DNA from: Alteromonas hispanica
GTDB taxonomy: Bacteria; Pseudomonadota; Gammaproteobacteria; Enterobacterales; Alteromonadaceae
Reading direction: 5' to 3'
Assembly (NCBI RefSeq): GCF_010500915.1
Contig: NZ_JAAAWP010000011.1
Coordinates: 41,170 to 105,169, forward strand
Length of the DNA stretch: 64,000 nucleotides
In this document: one piece after another, positions 17,822-27,745 of the stretch
Numbering within the stretch: the first letter of the stretch is position 1
Layout: the number at the start of each line of letters is the position of its first letter
Made by a program: the position numbers and the translations under genes
The notes under the pieces: generated by a model
Seen by the model: only the letters and a program-made list of their open reading frames with translations
What the model was told of the DNA's origin: nothing
Database searches by the model: none

Positions 17822-18361
17822 ATGTTAGGAATCGTCTTTACATCGTTAATCGATATGTTGGAAGAAAACGTCTCTCCAGAGTTCGCTGATGACGTCATCG
17901 TGGCAGCAGAGCTTGAAAATGACGGGGCTTATACCGCTGTGGGCTACTATCCGTATTCGGATATGGAGCGTCTATTAGGTGTTCTGATAGAGAAAACAGG
18001 AAAATCAGCCAACGAACTTCTTTATGACTTTGGCTACTACCTTTTTGGCAAGCTAGCCGCGGTTCACGGCGATGTGTTGGCTAATACCGAGGGTATGCTA
18101 GACATGTTAGGCCACCTTGACGACGATATTCACGTACAGGTCAAAAAGCTATATCCCGATGCAGATTTGCCGCGCTTTAAAGTGTTATCGAGAACAGATA
18201 CTACCATGCGTCTTCAATATTATTCTGAGCGCGATCTTTTCGCTCTTGCAGAAGGTTTAATGGATGCATCTGCAGATCATTTTAATTGTAAATTGGAGCG
18301 TGAAACTCACCAGCTCGCCACTCCTCACACATACGAATTCAGTATAGCTGTCATTTCATAG
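17822..18361 (+). CDS. H-NOX heme nitric-oxide sensor
   Basis: H-NOX proteins bind heme and sense nitric oxide at picomolar to nanomolar levels. This 179-residue protein matches the single-domain bacterial form. It has the N-terminal MLGIVFTSLIDMLEE, the heme-ligating His104 in DIHVQVKKLYPDADLP, and the Y-x-S-x-R motif that holds the heme propionates (YYSERDL). An AAGGA ribosome binding site lies 8 nt before the ATG. The GGDEF-EAL gene starts 8 bp after its stop. The same pairing is known in Shewanella woodyi and Legionella, where NO-bound H-NOX changes cyclic-di-GMP enzyme activity; I infer the same here. Confidence 0.93.
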   Translation: MLGIVFTSLIDMLEENVSPEFADDVIVAAELENDGAYTAVGYYPYSDMERLLGVLIEKTGKSANELLYDFGYYLFGKLAAVHGDVLANTEGMLDMLGHLDDDIHVQVKKLYPDADLPRFKVLSRTDTTMRLQYYSERDLFALAEGLMDASADHFNCKLERETHQLATPHTYEFSIAVIS

Positions 18362-18369
18362 GGCAGGAT

Positions 18370-20526
18370 ATGTCACAAGACTCAATAAACGGTGACAAAC
18401 GTATTGCGTTACTAGAGCGCCGATTAAAGCGAGAAAAAAACGCAAGGGAACATGCTGAAACACTGCTTACGGAGAAGTCTCAGTCGCTTTACATTGCGTT
18501 ACAAAAAAGTCAGGAAGCGCAAACCGATTTAGAGCTTGCGCTGTGGGCCTCTCAGGAGTCTTTTTGGAGCTGGCATGCTGACACAGATCTCATGGAAATC
18601 CGCTCTTTTTCTCTATATAGCGGAAATCGTTCTATGTGGTCGGGCACAGTAATTCAGTTACTCGCTCGGGTACATGAAGACGATATTGATAACCTACAGT
18701 TCCATTGGTCTATGGCTGTGCATGGCAACCGAGATCGTATTGAAGTGTCTTTTCGATTGCGGTTTAAAAACGACTTTCAATGGATACGTCTACGAGGCCG
18801 AGTACTGAAACGAGGCACTTCGAATGAAGCTCTTAATATCGTTGGTACTACCAAAGATATTACGCAACAGCGCAAAGCGGAACAGTCTTTCGATTTAATG
18901 GCCTCAGCATTTGCCAGCTCTAGGGAGCCCATGCTGGTACTAACCCCCAATCTTGTTATTACCGAATGCAATGATGCGTTTCTTCGCATGCTAGAAGCGC
19001 CAGTGAAAGAGGCCTGTATAGGCCAAAACTTTAATGATCTATTGGTATCGGAACGCGTTGATGAAACGACTCTACTGCACGATAAGCAAGCTCGCTTCGA
19101 GTCGAAAATAGATTCTCTATCTGGGGTGACTCGTAGCGTGGATATTTCAATAGCGCTGTTTGAAGCACACAGGCAAACCTCTTCATACCTTATCGCAACA
19201 CTAAGAGACGTTAGCGACAGAAAGCGCAACGAAGCGCGACTTAGGCAGTTGGCGCAACACGATGACCTTACGGGGCTGTCTAACCGAAATGCACTTCGCG
19301 AGTCTATCGACTCATACGCCGATAATGGTGAACCATTCCTTCTTGTATTTCTAGATTTAGATGGCTTCAAAGCTATTAATGACAGCGCTGGTCACGAGAA
19401 AGGCGATGAAGAGTTGCAGCGAGTGGCAGCGCTACTTACCGCAATGTTCGGCCCTATCGGTGAAGTTGGACGATGGGGGGGAGATGAGTTTTTAGTGCTG
19501 CTAAAAGGGCTCTCTTCGCAAAGCGTGAAAGAGAAGTGTGAAAAACTGATTGAACAAATAGAGGAGGAAACCATTTATGCTAAAGGCACAGAATTGCGTT
19601 TATCTTCTAGTATCGGTGTTGCGACTTATCCAGAGCACAGTGACGAAATAAAAAGCCTTATTCAATGTGCAGACGCGGCTATGTATCGGGCAAAAGAATT
19701 AGGTAAAGGGCAAGTATTTATCTACGAACCTGGGCTGTACGAGAGTATGACGCAGCAGGTGAGCATGGTAAACGACTTGCGAAAAGCTGTTGAAAACCAC
19801 CTTCTTGATTTTTATATCCAAGGCAAATATGACCTACATGGGAATTTAAAAGGAGGAGAAGTGTTATGCCGGTGGATATCAGGCTTGCACGGTGTGGTTT
19901 CTCCTACTGTGTTTATTCCCATTGCTGAGGAGCACAATCTCGATAGCGCTATCGGTTTATATGCAATAGAAGCCGCGTGCGACTATATCTCTATAATGGA
20001 ATCGCAACAGGGAGAGGCTATTCCCCTATCGGTGAACATTAGTGCGAATCAAATGCTTGATAGCGAGTTTCCTAATAAAGCAATTGATATTTGTCGTGCG
20101 AACCATGTATCACCAGAATACATAGAGCTAGAGCTCACCGAATCGGTTTTTATTCGTGATGAAAAGGCCGCCTTGCGCTCGCTTAACGTGCTTCGTGAAC
20201 TAGGTTTTAGGCTGTCTTTAGATGATTTTGGTAGCGGCTTCTCATCGCTTAGCTACCTGAGAATGTTTCAATTCCAAGTGGTGAAAGTAGACAGGAGCTT
20301 AGTAAAAGGCGTGCATGAAGATAGTAAGGCCTATGCCTTATTTAGCGGCCTGATTACCATGCTTCGCAGTTTAGAAATTGATGTTGTTGCGGAGGGAGTT
20401 GAGCTAGAGACTTATTTACCCTTTATGGAACAGGCCGATGTGCAATTAATGCAGGGATTTTATTTCGATAAGCCCATGCCTTATGATCAGTTCTTGGCGC
20501 GCCACACTTCAGACACTAAGCGATAG
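18370..20526 (+). CDS. PAS-GGDEF-EAL cyclic-di-GMP enzyme, H-NOX partner
   Basis: This 718-residue cytoplasmic protein has an N-terminal coiled coil (about 5-55), two PAS-like domains (about 55-165 and 175-285), a GGDEF domain with an intact RWGGDEF (370-374), and a C-terminal EAL domain (about 460-710). The inhibitory RxxD site upstream of GGDEF is absent. The EAL signature reads GGEVLCRW, with Glu kept. ELTESVFI, DDFGSGFSSLSYL, KVDRS and EGVE are all present, so phosphodiesterase activity is expected. It may switch between synthesis and breakdown of cyclic-di-GMP under control of the H-NOX protein, with biofilm behaviour as the likely output. A terminator follows 38 bp after the stop. Confidence 0.93.
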   Translation: MSQDSINGDKRIALLERRLKREKNAREHAETLLTEKSQSLYIALQKSQEAQTDLELALWASQESFWSWHADTDLMEIRSFSLYSGNRSMWSGTVIQLLARVHEDDIDNLQFHWSMAVHGNRDRIEVSFRLRFKNDFQWIRLRGRVLKRGTSNEALNIVGTTKDITQQRKAEQSFDLMASAFASSREPMLVLTPNLVITECNDAFLRMLEAPVKEACIGQNFNDLLVSERVDETTLLHDKQARFESKIDSLSGVTRSVDISIALFEAHRQTSSYLIATLRDVSDRKRNEARLRQLAQHDDLTGLSNRNALRESIDSYADNGEPFLLVFLDLDGFKAINDSAGHEKGDEELQRVAALLTAMFGPIGEVGRWGGDEFLVLLKGLSSQSVKEKCEKLIEQIEEETIYAKGTELRLSSSIGVATYPEHSDEIKSLIQCADAAMYRAKELGKGQVFIYEPGLYESMTQQVSMVNDLRKAVENHLLDFYIQGKYDLHGNLKGGEVLCRWISGLHGVVSPTVFIPIAEEHNLDSAIGLYAIEAACDYISIMESQQGEAIPLSVNISANQMLDSEFPNKAIDICRANHVSPEYIELELTESVFIRDEKAALRSLNVLRELGFRLSLDDFGSGFSSLSYLRMFQFQVVKVDRSLVKGVHEDSKAYALFSGLITMLRSLEIDVVAEGVELETYLPFMEQADVQLMQGFYFDKPMPYDQFLARHTSDTKR

Positions 20527-20564
20527 TAGACGTTCAAGTATCTCTATAAAACGCTATCAGCGCT

Positions 20565-20606
20565 AAAAAAGCCCCAGTGCACGATTTTTATGAACATTGG
20601 GGCTTT
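20565..20606. terminator. Bidirectional rho-independent terminator
   Basis: AAAGCCCCAGTG and CATTGGGGCTTT pair over 12 bp with one G-T wobble, with A residues before and T residues after. It sits between two convergent genes and can serve both the H-NOX operon and the DUF1338/ast operon. Confidence 0.85.
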
Positions 20607-20633
20607 AGCTGTTAATGCTGTTTTATCAATACC

Positions 20634-21440
20634 TTATTTGGCATTGGTACTTTCAAAAATTTTATCTGCAGAAGCAGCCACAAACCCTTGATAACGTTTA
20701 CCGTTTGGCATGTCATACCGTTGAGCAAATTCATAAAAGCAACTGGGGATAGATAGGGTTTCTTCAACAAATGCCACTTCGGCCCTGTCTGCCATAGTAG
20801 ATGACTGCGCTAAGAACACATCTGGGCCGCCTTTAATTTCGCCGCCCGACGTGTTTAACACAAATCCAGCCTCTTTAAGCAGCATATTAACGTCGCTTAA
20901 TTCGTTAGTTTTACTTAAGTGATTAACACTTACCGTAAAGTGGTTCGCTCTAAAGCCCCAAGCCGCCATCCAAGCTGCGTATTCAGACTCGTTTAGCAGG
21001 GTGTCGTATTGCGCCTTGCTGACATCCCAGTGCTTACCAGAATACAAGAAGTTGTCGGCGTCGGTGATGTTGCTGGGCATCTGAGCAACAAGTTCTTTAA
21101 TGATATCTTGTGCGTCATCCGACAGCTCATCAACACGAAGCTCACTAATAAACACTTTTGGTTTTGTCTCGTCTGGGTGCTCAAAGTGTTTTGCGGTCAG
21201 TTTCTTAGCTTCAAAGTTGTAATCGCCTTTTGCTTCATAGCCCAGTGCTAGAAAATGCGCTGCTAATTTATCAAGGCGGGTCTTGTCTAACGCAAAGGTT
21301 CTAAATGCCACATGGTCGTTAACAATATTGCTATTGTTTTCTTCACCGGCGAGCAGTGTATGAATTTTGTGTGCAGACGGCGTTATTTTTACGTAGTCTT
21401 CCCACATGTTGGCAAATAAAGTATCGATATTGCTATGCAT
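20634..21440 (-). CDS. DUF1338 protein (2-oxoadipate dioxygenase/decarboxylase-like fold)
   Basis: This 268-residue protein matches the short form of DUF1338, a non-heme iron vicinal-oxygen-chelate-like fold. The characterised relative HglS converts 2-oxoadipate to 2-hydroxyglutarate. Candidate metal ligands are His in VNDHVAFRTF, His in ANHFTVSV and Glu in EVAFVEET. It follows astD by 21 bp as the last gene of the astC-astA-astD set, so its substrate may be an amino-acid-derived 2-oxo acid. That is inference: the short form has no function I can name with certainty. Confidence 0.8.
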   Translation of the reverse strand: MHSNIDTLFANMWEDYVKITPSAHKIHTLLAGEENNSNIVNDHVAFRTFALDKTRLDKLAAHFLALGYEAKGDYNFEAKKLTAKHFEHPDETKPKVFISELRVDELSDDAQDIIKELVAQMPSNITDADNFLYSGKHWDVSKAQYDTLLNESEYAAWMAAWGFRANHFTVSVNHLSKTNELSDVNMLLKEAGFVLNTSGGEIKGGPDVFLAQSSTMADRAEVAFVEETLSIPSCFYEFAQRYDMPNGKRYQGFVAASADKIFESTNAK

Positions 21441-21461
21441 TTTAGTAGGATCCTTGCATTT

Positions 21462-22931
21462 TTATAATGATAAGCCAGGGCTTAATTTACCCGGTAGCGT
21501 AACTTTATCGAGCTCAACTGACGCCACAGGGTACGCGCAATAGTCTGCTGCGTAGAAGGCGCTGGCTCTGTGGTTTCCACTGTCGCCAATACCGCCAAAT
21601 GGCGCTGCGCTACTTGCCCCTGTTATAGGTCTATTCCAATTAACAATGCCTGCGCGAATACGAGCAAAGAAGTAACGATAGTCCTCTTCGCTATCACCTA
21701 GAAGGCCAGCAGATAAACCAAAGCTTGTATTATTGGCTTCCGCTATCGCCTCGTCGAAGTCTGTATATCTAATTACTTTGAGCAGAGGGCCAAAGTGCTC
21801 TTCATCAGGTAAGGAAGCCAGCATATCAGTAACATCGATAATACCTGGTGTGGCGAAGCCTTTTTGCGAATCTGGTTGCGTTAATCGAACCAGTACTTTG
21901 CCACCAAGCGCCTCTAGTTCATTTTGAGCAGTAACCATGGAAGCCGCTGCTTTGCTTGAGATCATCGCTCCCATAAAAGGCTGATCTTGCGCGTCATAGT
22001 CATCTACTTTGATATTTTTTGTAATGGTAATTAAACGCTCAAGGATGGCGTCACCATTAGCATTAGCAGGTAAGAATAGACGACGGGCACAGGTGCAGCG
22101 TTGTCCCGATGTAATAAAGGCAGACTGCACAATATCATGAGCTGCAGCATCAATGTCGCTCACATCTTTGACAATTAAAGGGTTGTTTCCACCCATTTCA
22201 AGGGCAAGAATTTTGCCTGGATGGCCGGCAAATTGTTCATGCAGCACTTTACCTGTGCGCGAGCTGCCGGTGAAAAACAAGCCGTCGATATCGTTATGAG
22301 AAGCAAGAGCCTTACCTGTTTCAACTTCACCTTGAACAAGGTTAAGTACGCCTTTTGGCAAACCAGCGGCATCCCATAGCTTTACCATTTCTTGAGCGAC
22401 CATCGGAGTAAGGTCACTTGGCTTAAACACGATAGTATTGCCCGCAATGAGTGCTGGAACAATATGGCCGTTAGGTAGGTGGCCAGGAAAATTATACGGG
22501 CCAAAGACGGCAACAACACCGTGGGGCTTGTGACGAATAAATGCTTTGCCCACAGGCATAGGGTTTTCTACATCACCTGTACGCTCGAAAAAGGCTTTTT
22601 CAGAAATGCCTATTTTTCCCATCATGGCACCCACTTCCGTTGCGGTTTCCCACTCAGGCTTGCCAGTTTCTTTCGCCATTACTTTGGCTAAATGTTCTTT
22701 AGCGCCTTCAAGTTTGCTGCCGAACACTTTGATGATTTCTAGACGCTGCTCTACAGTTTTTAAACTCCATTCAACAAGTGCAGCCCGTGCTGATTTAACA
22801 GCAGCATCAATTTGTGACGCAGAAGCCGATTTGCCTTCCCAAATAATCTCATTTTTCGCCGGATCGACTGAAGTCAGGTCGTGACCTTCTCCAGCCACCC
22901 ATTCACCATTTATGTAATGTGTATGTAGCAT
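21462..22931 (-). CDS. astD: N-succinylglutamate 5-semialdehyde dehydrogenase
   Basis: AstD oxidises succinylglutamate semialdehyde to succinylglutamate with NAD in the arginine succinyltransferase catabolic pathway. The 489 residues fit the family. Aldehyde dehydrogenase motifs are [22 protein letters not shown], the general-base Glu in [10 protein letters not shown], and the nucleophile Cys in [11 protein letters not shown]. It lies 15 bp after astA and is co-transcribed with it. A proline or general ALDH role is less likely given the neighbours. Confidence 0.94.
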   Translation of the reverse strand: MLHTHYINGEWVAGEGHDLTSVDPAKNEIIWEGKSASASQIDAAVKSARAALVEWSLKTVEQRLEIIKVFGSKLEGAKEHLAKVMAKETGKPEWETATEVGAMMGKIGISEKAFFERTGDVENPMPVGKAFIRHKPHGVVAVFGPYNFPGHLPNGHIVPALIAGNTIVFKPSDLTPMVAQEMVKLWDAAGLPKGVLNLVQGEVETGKALASHNDIDGLFFTGSSRTGKVLHEQFAGHPGKILALEMGGNNPLIVKDVSDIDAAAHDIVQSAFITSGQRCTCARRLFLPANANGDAILERLITITKNIKVDDYDAQDQPFMGAMISSKAAASMVTAQNELEALGGKVLVRLTQPDSQKGFATPGIIDVTDMLASLPDEEHFGPLLKVIRYTDFDEAIAEANNTSFGLSAGLLGDSEEDYRYFFARIRAGIVNWNRPITGASSAAPFGGIGDSGNHRASAFYAADYCAYPVASVELDKVTLPGKLSPGLSL

Positions 22932-22946
22932 GTAGGGTATCCTTTA

Positions 22947-23990
22947 TTAATCTCGAAACGTAACAGGAGCAAAGCGCACTAATTCACCTTCGTTTACGTT
23001 TAAGGCGGCAGCGGCTTGGCGCGATAAAACGGCCACGCGTTGCTCTTCGCTGATTGTCATTTCAGCCGCTACGGCGCGAAATTCATCAATAGATGTATTT
23101 ATTATGTAGTGTGTTTGCCCTTGCGCTGCGGCCATATCGTCAATGACAACAGGAAGCTTCAGGCTTGATTGCGCAGTGCGAATATGACTAAGGTTTGCTT
23201 CTACGGTAGGGCCTGCGTCGAAAATGTCCACATAGCCCCTGCAAGAAAAACCTTCTTCTTCCAACAGTTGCAAAGCAGGTCGTGTTTTATCATGAACCTT
23301 TCCTATTACATTCTGCGCTGCCTCACTGAGCAAGTTCACATAAATAGGGTATTTAGGCATTAATTCGGCGATAAAAACCTTATTGCCAATACCTGTAAGG
23401 TAGTCAGCAGTAGGAAAGTCCATAGAAAAGAAGTGAGTCTCCAGCCACTCCCAAAAAGGAGAACGGCCTTTCTCATCACTTACGCCCCGCATTTCTGCAA
23501 TGACAGTTTCAGAAAAGCGCTCACGGTGCTCCATCATGAACAAAAAGCGAACCTTAGACAAAAATCTGCCGTTGATACCGCCTCGCGCTTGCTCCCTGAG
23601 GAAAAGGGTACAGATCTCTGTCACCCCAGTGTAGTCATTGCAGAAGGTAAGAATATCTACCGTGTTATGGATATTTAATTCTCGAGACGCATGTACCACC
23701 TTACTGAGATGATAATGATAGAATGCGTCGTCTATACCTACCGCAGCCTCAATACCAGAGGTACCTACTACCTCACCGGTTGCTGTATCTTCCATGACGA
23801 ATAAGTAAGATTCGTCGCCTGGCTCTGTTACATTTGATTTATGAAATGCACTCTCGGCGCGATCTATTTTGCGCTGTAAAAGCTCATCATTGACGGGCAG
23901 TGACGTAAAGCCAATGCCCGACTCTACGGCAATGGCTTTAAGCGCATCGTAATCCGCTTTTCTTATGGGACGAATGATATTCATATTCAC
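22947..23990 (-). CDS. astA: Arginine N-succinyltransferase
   Basis: AstA moves a succinyl group from succinyl-CoA to arginine, the first step of the AST pathway. It has 347 residues, with the family opening MNIIRPIRKADYDALKAIA and conserved ESYLFVMEDTATGEVVGT, FCNDYTGVTEICTLFL and YPIYVNLL segments. A GAGAAGTG ribosome binding site precedes the first ATG; a second ATG two codons in is also possible. It sits between astC (14 bp) and astD (15 bp). Genes for the next enzyme, AstB, and for AstE are absent from this cluster. Confidence 0.94.
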   Translation of the reverse strand: MNMNIIRPIRKADYDALKAIAVESGIGFTSLPVNDELLQRKIDRAESAFHKSNVTEPGDESYLFVMEDTATGEVVGTSGIEAAVGIDDAFYHYHLSKVVHASRELNIHNTVDILTFCNDYTGVTEICTLFLREQARGGINGRFLSKVRFLFMMEHRERFSETVIAEMRGVSDEKGRSPFWEWLETHFFSMDFPTADYLTGIGNKVFIAELMPKYPIYVNLLSEAAQNVIGKVHDKTRPALQLLEEEGFSCRGYVDIFDAGPTVEANLSHIRTAQSSLKLPVVIDDMAAAQGQTHYIINTSIDEFRAVAAEMTISEEQRVAVLSRQAAAALNVNEGELVRFAPVTFRD

Positions 23991-24004
23991 TTCTCTGCTC
24001 GAAA

Positions 24005-25213
24005 CTATTCAGCGCTGACAACAGCAGCGATAGCTCGCTCAAAGCGCGCTAGGCCTTCAACAATGTCCTCATCTGGAATAACAAGTGATGGAGCAAAGCG
24101 AATAACATTCATACCGGCAATTAGACACATAAGATGTTCTTGAGTTGCTGCTGTCATGAAGTCTTTCGCACGGCCCTGATATTTTTCATTAAGTGCACAA
24201 CCAAGCAGCATACCTTGCCCTCGAATTTCTTCGAAAACATGGTATTTGTCGTTAATTTCGCCAAGAATCTTACGGAAAAGGGCTTCTTTCTTTAAAACAC
24301 CTTCTAATACTTCAGGCTGGTTAACAATATCTAATGCTTTTTCAGCAACTGCACACGCCAAAGGGTTACCACCGTATGTACTGCCGTGCGTGCCGGGCTT
24401 AAGATGTGCCGCGATACCCGCAGTTGTAAGCATTGCTCCAATAGGGAAGCCTCCACCTAACGATTTCGCTGTAGTGAGAATGTCGGGTGTCACGCCAAGC
24501 CCCATGTAAGCATAGAGGTGACCTGTTCGGCCTACACCAGATTGAACCTCGTCTAAAATTAATAGTGCATTGTGCTTGTCACACAGCTCGCGTACACCTT
24601 TAACAAACTCGACATCCGGCGTTATAATACCGCCTTCACCTTGCAGTGGCTCCATCATTACTGCACAGGTTTTGTCAGAAATCATAGCCTCGAATGCAGC
24701 TAAATCGTTGTAATCACAATGTGTTACTGCACCTGGCTTTGGTCCAAAACCATCAGAATAAGCAGCTTGCCCACCTACGGTTACTGTAAAGAACGTGCGA
24801 CCGTGGAAACCTTTATTAAACGCAATGATCTGATTTTTATCTTCGCCATATTTGTCTAAAGCCCAGCGGCGAGCTAATTTAAGCGCTGCTTCATTCGCTT
24901 CTGCGCCAGAGTTGGCAAAATAGACTTTGTCGGCGAATGTCGAGTCGGCAAGTTTTTTCGCAAGACGCAGTGACGGCTCATTGGTGAATACATTACTCAA
25001 ATGCCAAAGTTTTGAGCCCTGTTCATTTAGCGCTTTAACAAGCTCAGGGTGGCAGTGACCTAGTACGTTAACCGCAATACCGCCTGCGAAATCGACGTAT
25101 TCAGCACCCTCTTGGTCCCATACGCGCGAGCCTTCGCCGCGAACCGGCACCATATTAGCCGGGTTGTAGTTAGGAACCATTACATCGTCAAATGTCGCGC
25201 GAGTTACCTTCAT
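24005..25213 (-). CDS. astC: Acetylornithine/succinylornithine aminotransferase
   Basis: This PLP aminotransferase acts on acetylornithine in arginine synthesis and succinylornithine in catabolism; one enzyme often does both, so argD is an equally valid name. The start at 25213 ([10 protein letters not shown]) follows a GAGG ribosome binding site and gives 402 residues; the longer frame lacks this support. Motifs are [39 protein letters not shown] and the PLP-lysine in [16 protein letters not shown]. It leads the ast operon. The arginine operon in this window has no argD, so this gene may supply that step. Confidence 0.93.
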   Translation of the reverse strand: MKVTRATFDDVMVPNYNPANMVPVRGEGSRVWDQEGAEYVDFAGGIAVNVLGHCHPELVKALNEQGSKLWHLSNVFTNEPSLRLAKKLADSTFADKVYFANSGAEANEAALKLARRWALDKYGEDKNQIIAFNKGFHGRTFFTVTVGGQAAYSDGFGPKPGAVTHCDYNDLAAFEAMISDKTCAVMMEPLQGEGGIITPDVEFVKGVRELCDKHNALLILDEVQSGVGRTGHLYAYMGLGVTPDILTTAKSLGGGFPIGAMLTTAGIAAHLKPGTHGSTYGGNPLACAVAEKALDIVNQPEVLEGVLKKEALFRKILGEINDKYHVFEEIRGQGMLLGCALNEKYQGRAKDFMTAATQEHLMCLIAGMNVIRFAPSLVIPDEDIVEGLARFERAIAAVVSAE

Positions 25214-25550
25214 TATCACTACCTCTACATTGTGCGCTTTCACCGACATGCGATGCTATAAAGCGCAAAAAGTTAAATTAAATACTGTCTCAGTATGCCA
25301 TTTTTTTTAACATTTGTCTTGTGTTGAACAAGCTCTAGCCCTTGATTTACAAGGACTCTGGCTTAATTTGCAAGAAAAGTGAATAACTATTAAATGCTGA
25401 ACAATATCATTAAGTAATAAGGTAATTTACAAGCCAGATTTGACCCGTAGTGAAGCGTAAAGGTGAGTGAACCTTACTTTAACATCCACAATATTTGTAC
25501 TTATGGGGTCGAGTTGACGGTGGGAGGGATGCATGAATATCCAGAAAAAA
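25214..25550. other. Intergenic region upstream of astC, no gene seen
   Basis: This 337-bp AT-rich space lies between astC and the HDOD gene. It must hold the astC promoter. TGAATAACTATTAAATGC at about 25379-25396 weakly resembles an ArgR box but has too many mismatches to call. No ORF with a credible start and no strong hairpin was found. Confidence 0.5.
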
Positions 25551-26819
25551 TTAATCTTCAATGTCACTTTTAACCAGCGGCAGAGCGAAAATGTCGGTAT
25601 TTTTCAACGTAGCTAATGCTCCGGCGGGAAAGTGTTGTGCCAACAATTCACTATTGGCTGCTGTAGCTTCAATGAGTTTGTTTTGGTGTAACAACCTAAT
25701 TCGAGCGTATATCCGAGCCTGTGAGAGCGCACTTTTAAGCACGTCAGTAGGAGTCTGTGTTTCGCTAAGTGTGGCTGTGTCGCTGAGCGCGCTGGTTGTG
25801 TCGGAGCGTTGATTGGCAACTGCTCGCATAGCAGGTGCAATAAACAGCCGTTTTAACGATAACTCATCTAGCAAATCGGCATTAAACGTATCTGCAAATG
25901 CGTGCTGTAAAGCAATTAAATGGTTGGCTGAGGGAATAATTTTAGTCAGAGCATCATGGCGCTTATGCTCCCTATCTTTTTGGCACTCTTGCAATAGGTG
26001 CATTTGTACTTTGTCGAACAATCGAAAGTAAAGCCGGGTGACCGCACAGCGGCCTAAATTGCTAAGCATGCCCAACATATACCCGTGGCCTTTGTGCGTG
26101 CCTGCTGCTTCTGCGATGCACCGTGCGCTAATAGCTACGCCAGTAGAATAGGTCGCCAGTTTTTGTTTTATGAGCGGGTATGGGTCGGTTATTTGCGGGG
26201 TTGCTCGCTTTACAATGAGGAATGGAATAAGCAGCCTCAGGTTTTCTATGCCTAAAAAGCTGAGCGCCGTCCTAAGAGTTTCGACAACGATAACTCGCCC
26301 ACGAGAGTCTTTTCTTCGAAAGCGTGCCGTATTGACCACACTGATGAGCTCGTCGTACATCCAGGGAATAGTTGCAACAATGGGTTCCAATTTTGAAACA
26401 GAACAGGCGCGCACGATCAATGCGTCGAGCAGCTCACCTGTATTTGACGGCAAGTTGAGAACATTTGCCATCACATCAGGAACGTCTTTAAGATATTCAG
26501 ACATCTCCTCTACAATGATATCGTGAAGCTGATAGCTTACAGATTCAATGTAAGACGTTTCAGACGTTTTCTGCAGTCTTTTATTTTCGATCGCCACTTT
26601 CTCAACGTGGAGCAACTGGCGGCGGGCATCGCCTTGTTCTGATTGCTCAAAGCTCACCTCACCCGCACGGCGCTTGCCGATCATGTCATAAACTCGATCC
26701 GTTGAGATAACAAAGTTCTCAAAGCGTTCCGTTACATTAGGCGGCTCAGTTGATTTCATAGGCACGTACGATGTGTTTCCCTGATTTAATATCTCTTCCG
26801 TTACCGTATTGTCATACAT
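25551..26819 (-). CDS. HDOD-domain protein
   Basis: This 422-residue cytoplasmic protein has a central and C-terminal all-helical HDOD (HD-related output) domain at about 130-330. Recognisable parts are LSFLGIENLRLLIPFLIVKR, the SARCIAEAAGTHKGHGYMLGMLSNLGR region and the ANHLIALQHAFADTFNADLL helix. HDOD domains are catalytically inactive relatives of HD hydrolases that act in signalling. The N-terminal 90 residues (VTERFENF..., basic linker) have no domain I recognise. It stands alone, with 162 bp to pabA upstream, and no partner can be inferred. Confidence 0.83.
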   Translation of the reverse strand: MYDNTVTEEILNQGNTSYVPMKSTEPPNVTERFENFVISTDRVYDMIGKRRAGEVSFEQSEQGDARRQLLHVEKVAIENKRLQKTSETSYIESVSYQLHDIIVEEMSEYLKDVPDVMANVLNLPSNTGELLDALIVRACSVSKLEPIVATIPWMYDELISVVNTARFRRKDSRGRVIVVETLRTALSFLGIENLRLLIPFLIVKRATPQITDPYPLIKQKLATYSTGVAISARCIAEAAGTHKGHGYMLGMLSNLGRCAVTRLYFRLFDKVQMHLLQECQKDREHKRHDALTKIIPSANHLIALQHAFADTFNADLLDELSLKRLFIAPAMRAVANQRSDTTSALSDTATLSETQTPTDVLKSALSQARIYARIRLLHQNKLIEATAANSELLAQHFPAGALATLKNTDIFALPLVKSDIED

Positions 26820-26981
26820 TTTATGTCACTTTCCCACATCCGAGTAACCCAGCGGCGTGTTTTGATGAAAAATGGGTTGTCTTAGTGATAAACAAAAGAA
26901 AACAAACAGCGCGTTCTTCTGTCTATACAGATAACTATCGGCAACACTCAGATTTACTTAAAAATTTACTTGGCGCTAAAT

Positions 26982-27599
26982 TTAAATATCAACTGAAGCG
27001 CTAACGCCTGAAGGGACGTTATTAGAAAGAGTAATGAAACGACGTAATACCGCATGTCCGTGTTCAGTGAGCAAGGATTCGGGGTGATATTGAACACCCC
27101 AGATCGGCATGTTTTTATGTGAAATAGCCATTACTTCGCGTTCACCACAGTGCGTATTACACCATGCGTCTACGTTTAATTCGGCTGGTAAACTTTGTGG
27201 TTTGAGAACTAACGAATGATATCGGGTAACATTGAAAGGGCTCGGCAATCCGGTCAAAAGACCTTCGTTATTGTGCTGTAACAAAGATACTTTACCGTGT
27301 TTTATTTCTTTTGCGCCCACAACGTTTGCACCAAAAACTTGCCCGATAGCTTGGTGCCCCAGGCAAACACCGAGTATGGGTATACTACCTGCAAACTTTT
27401 CAATGGCGCTTAAACTAACACCTGCTTCATTTGGCGTGCAGGGACCAGGCGAAATGACCAATTGAGAAGGCGCTAAGTCAGTAATCTCATCCAGCGTTAT
27501 GGCATTGTTGCGCACAACTTTCACATCAACACCTAGTTCTACAAAATAACGGGCTAAGTTATGCGTGAACGAATCAAAATTGTCTATTAACAATAACAC
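26982..27599 (-). CDS. pabA: Glutamine amidotransferase, aminodeoxychorismate/anthranilate synthase component II
   Basis: This class I glutamine amidotransferase releases ammonia from glutamine for 4-amino-4-deoxychorismate (folate) or anthranilate (tryptophan) synthesis. It has 205 residues. The catalytic triad is Cys in GVCLGHQAIG and His-x-Glu in WGVQYHPESLLTEHG; the oxyanion region is SPGPCTPNEAG. No component I gene is adjacent. Its position beside the argD/ast genes and trpS is the usual pabA context in gammaproteobacteria, so pabA is preferred over trpG. Confidence 0.92.
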   Translation of the reverse strand: MLLLIDNFDSFTHNLARYFVELGVDVKVVRNNAITLDEITDLAPSQLVISPGPCTPNEAGVSLSAIEKFAGSIPILGVCLGHQAIGQVFGANVVGAKEIKHGKVSLLQHNNEGLLTGLPSPFNVTRYHSLVLKPQSLPAELNVDAWCNTHCGEREVMAISHKNMPIWGVQYHPESLLTEHGHAVLRRFITLSNNVPSGVSASVDI

Positions 27600-27745
27600 A
27601 GCAGCGTTTGACCTCGGTGCGATAAAAGGAGTGAGGGAAACAAAACGTAAACAAAATTCATTACATGCTGAACAACATGGTTATCAAAAACATTAAATTA
27701 ATGTATCCAGCATGTGCTTCTAAAATGAATATAGCGTTTGGTAGC

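Noticed and set aside
25379..25396. ArgR-box-like site upstream of astC
   Set aside because: The match to the consensus is weak in both half-sites and there is no second box at 3-bp spacing, unlike the sites upstream of argC.
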